41,248 nt of DNA from Paramecium sonneborni. Taxonomy: Eukaryota > Ciliophora > Oligohymenophorea > Peniculida > Parameciidae. Location of the stretch: assembly GCA_905182985.1 (NCBI GenBank), contig CAJJDN010000047.1, forward strand, positions 468,567-509,814, in the 5' to 3' direction. A model generated the notes under the pieces. The model was not told the origin of the DNA and made no database searches. It worked only from the letters and a program-made list of their open reading frames with translations. Below, piece by piece: positions 34,921 to 41,248 of the stretch (position 1 is the stretch's first letter; the number at the start of each line of letters is the position of its first letter). The position numbers and the translations under genes are program-made.

Positions 34921-36147
34921 TCATAAATTTATAACATTTGCCAATAAATAATCTAAAGTTTCTCTTTTTCTAATTATATATGGTTGATTATTTCTAATTA
35001 ACAATTCTGTTGGTCTCTCTCTTAGATTATAATTTGAACTCATTGAAAAACCATAAGCTCCTGCATTTTAAATAACAAGAACATCATTTATTTCGACTCT
35101 TAAATCTCTATCAACTCCAAGTAAATCTCCACTCTCACATATATTACCACATACAGTAACAATTCTTGATTCAACTGATTTTTATTCTGAATTTATAATT
35201 TAATGATATGATTAATATAATGCTGGCCTAATTAGATGATGCATTCCAGAATCAGTTCCTACAAATGTTTTAGATTTATTGGTATTAATGGCTTGAACTG
35301 TACATAATAAATAACCTGATTCAGCAATCAAATATCTTCCAGGTTCAATAAATAAAATTGGTTTGATGGTTGTGAAATATTTATCATATAACTTTTTAAT
35401 TTCTGAAAAAAGAAGGTCCAAATCACTAATTTCTTCTTATTGTTCATATTTGACTCCAAATCCTCCTCCAATATCTATATATTTTAAATATGGTAATTCT
35501 AATTCTTAGGTGGCAGCTTAAAATAATTTTTCAATTCCTAATAAATATGAATCATGATCCTTTTTCATAATTTTACTACCCATGTGTTGATGTAATCCAA
35601 TAATTTTTACACCTTATTTTTGGATATCAGAAATTTATTGTTTCCAAATGAGATTGATACCAAATTTACTATCATTTCCTCCAGTGTTAACATGACTATG
35701 ATGTCCAATACCGACATCCAAATTTAATCGAATAATTACTTCAGCTTGATATTCTATAAGTTTATATAAAGTGTCAATTTCACCAACATTAAGAATCACT
35801 CCTTTTTGAATTGCATATGTGATTTCCTCTTTGGTCATATAATTAGCTGTATAGGTTATTTAATGATTAAGAAATCCAGCTTACAAAGCTACTTCAACTT
35901 CATTGGGTGAAACAGCATCTATGCCATGTATTCCATTTTATCTCATTATTTTTAATATGTTTGGATTGGTGTTAGCTTTACAAGCATACAAAACCTTAGC
36001 ATCTTAATCAAATGAATTTGATAAGGCTTTTGTAATTGTTTAACACTATCTTTTTATAATGTCTTCATCATAAACATATAGTGGAGATCCGAATTGCTCA
36101 ATCAAAGATTTTGGTGTTAAGTTTTGAATGGTGAAGTTACTATCCAT
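34921..36147 (-). CDS. lysA: Diaminopimelate decarboxylase
   Basis: 408 aa, single exon from ATG 36147 to TGA 34921 (409 codons), the usual length for LysA (about 415-420). It belongs to the fold-III PLP decarboxylases. The PLP lysine is K57 in LYACKANTNP. The substrate and cofactor motifs include GHHSHVNTGGNDSKFGI, GLHQHMGS, IDIGGGFG, EPGRYLIAESG and DSGMHHLIRPALYQSYH. The active-site Cys is in CGNICESGD (C337), followed by NAGAYGFSMSSNYN and RPTELL. The MHHLIRPALY block and CESGD are typical of diaminopimelate rather than ornithine decarboxylases. The enzyme converts meso-diaminopimelate to lysine, the last step of the bacterial pathway. It could let a bacterivore make lysine from peptidoglycan-derived diaminopimelate (inference). 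Codon use and AT content match the neighbours. No intron. Confidence 0.93.
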
Positions 36148-36221
36148 AATTTATTTATTTATTATAGATCTTTAAGATTATGATTTAGCAATTATAATAT
36201 TAATAATGATATAATTATAGA

Positions 36222-39200
36222 TCAATAAACTACGCACCTATCCCACCAGCTTGGCAAAGCAGTTTTGGATTTAAAATGTCGAATCTAAATTATAAGTAAT
36301 GAAATATTACACAAAATTTTCTTCCTTCATTCCAGATAATCATCACCATTCCATAAGGTAAAGCGCAAATGCCATAATGTATAAATATGATGTCTCTTGT
36401 TCCAAACACTGTATTGAAAGCTTCTAGATATGACAAACTCCAAGTCAATAAGAATTCTACAAAATAAGCAAGGTACATGAAATAATTATGGAAACCTAAA
36501 ATAATGAATATAAGAATATACCATTGAAGAAGCCAGCACTTTTGAGTTGTCTTAGTGCTTGATAGTTACACATTTGACCAGCAACAACTGCAAAGAAGAA
36601 TGAAGTTTATGCATAGCTTGATGCTTCTGTGGTGTAACAATATGGTTTTTTAGTGACAGGAGAAATTAAATTAACATGACATTCTCCAAATTCAAGATTT
36701 GGTACAATTTTACCATCTTCACATTTCAAATAAGCCATTCTGAGATCAAACTTGCCATGATTTGCATAAACCCAATCAATATCTTCATATCCTTCTAAAT
36801 TAGTTCCAGTACAAGTTCCATCTTTATAATTTTCTTTAAGATTAGAATTACCAAACCATGGATCATTTGGATCATAGATATCATTTGCTTTAGGTAAGAC
36901 CCCTTACTTATTTGAGATAAAATAGAGAGTAGTAGGAGTAAAACCAAAATCATTGAATGTCACATACCATTAAAAGAAACCACAGAATGTTTCTAATATA
37001 CCATTTTAGGTATAAGAAAACCATAATAATTGTCCACCAACTAAATGTTCATTTTTAGTTCTCGGTCTTCTAGTCATAACATCTAGATCAGCATCTTCAA
37101 ATACAAATACCATAGATGGAAAGACATCAGTTCCTACTTCTATACATAAAACTAAGACAGTAGTTAAAGGTAAAGGTAATCTAAAAATAATGAATCCTAA
37201 AAATGGAACTAATTCTGCAATATTAGAAGTTAGACAGTAAACAATGCATTTTTTAAAATTATCAAAAATCTTTCTTCCTTCTTCAATTCCAACAACAATA
37301 CTAGAGAAATCATCATTTAATAAAATCATATCAGCAGCATCTTTAGCCACATCAGATCCTGTAATACCCATAGCAATTCCAATATCTGCCTTTTTTATTG
37401 CAGGACTATCATTTACTCCATCTCCAGTAACTGCTACAATATGACCTCTTCTTTAACATCCAGCTACAATAATTAATTTTTAAGCAGGACTTGTTCTTGC
37501 AAACACTAATTAAGGTTTACCAAGCCATTCTTATAATTATCTACCTTTTTCATCTTCTGGTAATCCTTCATCATCAATTGCCATCTTTGTTAATCTATCT
37601 CCATGAATTACTAATGCATTTGATTAATGGAATGCTTCTTCAAATGAAATATTCTTTTCTTCCATAATTTCATTAACTGTTTTCTCTGTTATAATATTAC
37701 ATTATCTTGCTATTGCAGCTGCTGTTACTGGTTAATCTCCAGTAACCATAATTACTTATATTCCAGCTGATTTACATTTTTATACAGCATGAGGAACATT
37801 ATCTTTTGGTGGATCAATTAAAGAAATCAAACCAACAAATACTTATTTACTAAAAGGGAAATTCATTTTATCTAAGTTAAATTAGTATCCAAGGGGATAT
37901 TGTTATTTAGGTAAATGTAATCTAGCAAATCCTAACACTCTTTCACCTTATCTTCCAAATTAAGCATTCACTTATTCAAAGCTTTTTTCCCAATTTTCAT
38001 CTTTCTATTACACTTTTCCACTATTATATATTTAATCACATAATCCCCAAATTCTTTCTGGAGCTCCTTTTGTTAATAAACAATAATGTGAATCATCAGT
38101 CTCATATTCAACTATTATGAAAGCATATTTATTAGTTGAATTAAAAGGTTTTCTTGCTTATTTGCTATTCACATCTCTAGCTACATTTCTTGAAGCTCTT
38201 GTTTAAAGAATATCTTTGATTGGCTAAAAGAATTTAATGAGAGCTGTTTCAGAAGCATCTCCTACAGTAGGTTTTTCTTAACAGGGTAATTTATCATAAG
38301 CTGCTTTCCATTTGGATTTTGCATCTTCTAATTTAGCATCTTTTTATTCTTAAGATAATCCAATTAAGTTTTATATTTTAATTTATTATTCTTATGGTAA
38401 ACTACTATCAAATACAGCTTCTGAACATATAATAGCTGTTTCATGTAAAAGTTGAAATCCTGGATCTTTTAGATCATATTCATATTTAAATTCTGGACCC
38501 ATCTTTTCTCTGCTATGACCTCTCATCTTCTTACCATTATACCAAATATTCTCTACAGTCATCTTATTTTATGTTAATGTTCCAGTTTTATCTGAACAAA
38601 CACAAGATGTTGAACCCAATGTTTCAACTCCTTCTAAATTTTTCACCAAGACTTTCAAACCTGCTAATTTCTTAGCTGTCAATGTTAAAGCAACAACCAC
38701 TGTAGCTAATAAACCTTCAGGTACATTTGCCACTATAATACCTATTGCAAATATTAAATTGGTAACAGCAGCTAAAGAATTATAAATATTTAAATACGAT
38801 ATCCCACAGCAAATCCAAGTACAAAGAATACTACTCCTATAGATATTGCTATATATGCAATATATGTAATGAATGCATTTAATTCTTTCTTTAAAGGAGT
38901 CTCATCACTTTCTGAACTCTCTACCAATCCTGCTATTTATCCAATGACTGTCTTATCACCTGTAAATAAAACAATTCCTTTTCCATTGCCCTAACATATT
39001 TATTCTCACATTTACCTCTTTGCACAATGTTCCAAAAAATGCTAAATTTTTTGTTTCTAATGGATTTTAAGGATGTGTGCATTCAGTTGTTCTTAAGAGT
39101 AACATTGATTCACCAGTCAAACTAGAGTTATCAACCTTCATTTCATTGCTCTCTATTACTCTGATATCTGCTGGAATACGTTTACCAAATTCAACTATTA

Positions 39201-39923
39201 CAACATCTCCTGGAACTAATTCTGTTGCCTAAAGCTTCTATTATTCACCATCCCTTATCACTAAAGTCTCAGGAGGTATGAAATTTTTAAATGCTTCCAT
39301 TATTGCTTCTGATTTTTGATTTTACAAAAACGTGATCACAGCAGTAACAACAACTACTACAATCAAAACTATTCCTAAGTAAAGCTAACATTAAATTAAT
39401 TCCAATACATTCGAAGGGTCTTCTGGGGCAAGACCGTATGCTATAAAACACAGTAAAGCACCTGCCCAAATTAACAAAGCAAAAACATTTGTTAATTCAT
39501 GCAGTAATTTCACATACCATGGAGTCCTTTCTTTCGAAGAAAGTACATTTTTCCCATATTATTGCAATTTACTATCAATCTGGCTCTTGCTTAACCCATT
39601 TTTCACTGATGTTTCCAATCTTTTTTCTAACTCTGTTAACGGAATGGAATGCTCATCCTTTAAATATCAATCATTATAACTAACCATATTCTTAAATTTC
39701 TCTGCTTTTGATGCGTCTGTTTTTTCTGGTGCTTTCTTTTTTCCTTTTTCAAACTATTACATTAACTTTTTTCTCCTTTTCATTATTTCTTTTGTCATTT
39801 CATCGAATTCTCTTTATGCTTCCAAAAGCTAGATTTCTTAACTAAACTTTTAATTAAGCATTACTATTGCTCTGTGAATGCTGTAATAATAGAAGAGGCA
39901 CTCCTTGATGCTGCTTTTGCCAT
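36222..39923 (-). CDS. P-type ATPase, Na+/K+-ATPase (P2C) alpha-subunit-like
   Basis: About 1174 aa from ATG 39923 to TGA 36222. Introns: 39842-39864 (23 nt), 39658-39684 (27, GTT...AAG, least certain), 39385-39408 (24), 38991-39015 (25), 38772-38797 (26), 36496-36521 (26) and 36285-36310 (26). Motifs in order: [21 protein letters not shown] (actuator), [12 protein letters not shown] (TM4), [13 protein letters not shown] (phosphorylated Asp), [20 protein letters not shown] (hinge), [15 protein letters not shown] (TM5), [12 protein letters not shown] (TM6), RRPR, and a C-terminus RKFC...WWDRCVVY. This is the cation pump family that exchanges Na+ or H+ for K+ across the plasma membrane. The ion-site Glu in TM4 and TM5 and one Asp in TM6 are kept; the other TM6 Asp is Glu. 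It is 74 bp upstream of, and on the same strand as, the decarboxylase. Confidence 0.92.
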
Positions 39924-40289
39924 ATTTTTAATAAAATTTGAACCACAATCGGATTTGCCTTAAATAAATCAAAATCTATTTTTAGAACTTTAAGATTCTT
40001 TCGACCCGGTTTATATGATAACAATTAAAATTGTTAATTTTATCATTCAATATAAATAAAAAAAACTATTGAGCAAAATTTTGTGTAATAAATTTGAATT
40101 AATGAAGTTCTTTTATGAAAATTTTTGAGTAACATTTTTCTGTTACCAAAGAATAGAAATTTTTTTAATATAAAAAGGATAATTAGAGTAGTTCTAAGTT
40201 ATAGAATAATAATTTAATTATGAAAAATAAATTGTAATTGAATAGAGTAATAATTGATTGATATAATAATATTAAATAATTTGAATAAA
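39924..40289. other. Intergenic region, nothing recognised
   Basis: About 366 bp upstream of the P-type ATPase start; AT-rich, presumably holding its promoter. A short inverted pair (aacaattaaaattgtt at about 40020-40035) is the only structure noticed. Confidence 0.5.
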
Positions 40290-40490
40290 TCATCTGTGAG
40301 TACATATTTTAGATTAAGCAAATGATTCATCATTTTTAGTTAATAATCTTTAACTAAATATTTATAATATTTCATTTACAATCTCATTTATTGATTTATC
40401 CAATATTGAACTTTGAATTTCTTAATATAATTCTTTTATTCTCTCTTTAAAATGACATTCAAAATTCTTTTAAATTTTTTTCAAAAACAT
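40290..40490 (-). CDS. Small hypothetical protein or exon, 66 aa
   Basis: Ciliate-code frame from ATG 40490 to TGA 40290 (67 codons). The sequence is charged and helical (MFLKKIQKNFECHFKERIKE, LYQEIQSSILDKSINEIVNE, ILQIFSQRLLTKNDESFAQS), better than expected by chance in such AT-rich DNA. It may be the last exon of a larger gene, but I found no convincing upstream exon. Not recognised. Confidence 0.45.
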
Positions 40491-41150
40491 CTCAAATATA
40501 ATTTATACATAATATGTGAAATTAGACAAAATATAACAGCCAAGTAATTTATAGGGAAATGATCTCTAATAAAATTATCTAATTAAAAAAAACATTTTAT
40601 TTACACTAATAATTATATGTGCTTAAGTTTAAGATTTTATATTAATTCATATATTCTGCATAGTAAGTATAATTTTTAATTTAAACTTAAATTAACTTCA
40701 TTACTATTTTATACCATAACTAATTAAAATTAACTCTTTGTAAATTTATATCATCAATTAAAAATTATATTGGCAATTTAGGTTATTTTAGGGAACAATT
40801 ATTATATTATTCAATTCAAAATTTGATTTTAAATTCATTTATTCATTATTTTATTCTTGACCTCAATACCAACTTGAAATTTGCATATTTTATTAATTTA
40901 AGTGATTCATTTTAATAAGTCTATTTAACTTCACAAAAAGCTTCAATATTTTTTATTCATCAATTTAAATTAGGAAAATTCTATATATACTCAGAAAATC
41001 GGATAAATCTATTCAATTAATTTAATTAAATAAGAATCTGTTTATTAAGAAAATTATTGATATTATAATTTTTAATTTAATTCTAATTCTATTAATATTA
41101 GTTTATGACTTAAAATTGAAAATACCAATTACCATTTATATTTTTTAATA
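40491..41150. other. Intergenic region, nothing recognised
   Basis: About 660 bp, extremely AT-rich, without a sustained frame on either strand. It separates two divergently transcribed genes. Confidence 0.5.
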
Positions 41151-41248
41151 ATGGAAATAAGTTAAATACAATAACAATACCCAGAACATGAAAATAATGA
41201 ATTAAGAAATGAATTAAATGAAAAATTTGAAGTAGATAGGCACTAATA
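41151..41248 (+). CDS. Start of a further gene (cut by the window edge)
   Basis: ATG at 41151 followed by an open ciliate-code frame to the end (MEISQIQQQYPEHENNELRN, then ELNEKFEVDRH). The charged helical start after AT-rich leader DNA looks like a genuine gene beginning. Only ~32 residues are visible, so no identity can be given. Confidence 0.55.

Overview
The window looks like macronuclear DNA of a ciliate, most likely Paramecium or a close relative. It is very AT-rich. The real genes are open only if TAA and TAG are read as glutamine and TGA is the sole stop. Reading frames are joined by tiny introns, mostly 22-29 nt, nearly all starting GTA and ending TAG. Genes are packed with 17-200 bp between them. 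Under the standard code the window shows only short ORFs, almost all shadows or fragments of the real genes. I translated with the ciliate code and placed introns by hand. For most genes the summed exons come to a whole number of codons from ATG to TGA, which supports the models.

Layout. 1-8563: five plus-strand genes: an unknown basic protein, a glutamine-rich coiled-coil protein resembling CCDC177, a CHIP/STUB1-type TPR-U-box ubiquitin ligase, a long coiled-coil protein and an unknown helical protein. 8728-10510: a C2-domain protein with a multi-span membrane tail. 10587-11465: an unknown minus-strand gene. 11530-13054: remains of a cysteine-rich gene. 13055-18597: a ferlin (minus). 18617-19584: a secreted class-3 lipase (minus). 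19779-20796: an AGC kinase. 21265 to about 21640: a small uncertain minus gene. 21936-24454: a copine fused to UBA-like and RING domains. 24472-25634: a second AGC-type kinase (minus), interrupted. 27192-28398: an unknown gene. 30077-30921: a secreted acidic repeat protein with a GPI-type tail (minus). 31952-32884: a coiled-coil protein (minus). 32948-34313: an ANTH-like endocytic adaptor. 34921-36147: diaminopimelate decarboxylase (minus). 36222-39923: a Na+/K+-ATPase-type P-type ATPase (minus). 40290-40490: a small minus ORF. 41151-41248: the start of a further gene.

Assembly. The sequence is four contigs joined by single Ns (15125, 26210, 28648). At each N the end of one contig is repeated at the start of the next (1107, 1292 and 1355 bp), so these are unmerged overlaps rather than biological duplications. 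The true locus is about 37.5 kb. The ferlin, the second kinase and the gene at 27192 are partly duplicated only on paper.

Themes. Several genes belong to calcium- and lipid-dependent membrane traffic: the C2 membrane protein, ferlin, copine and ANTH adaptor. Two are ubiquitin ligases (U-box and copine-RING). The most unusual observation is in the second kinase. A short stretch that should encode the activation-segment TPE...APE motif is missing at a TA dinucleotide, with a size and phase that fit an IES-like precise excision, and an assembly contig begins at exactly that point.
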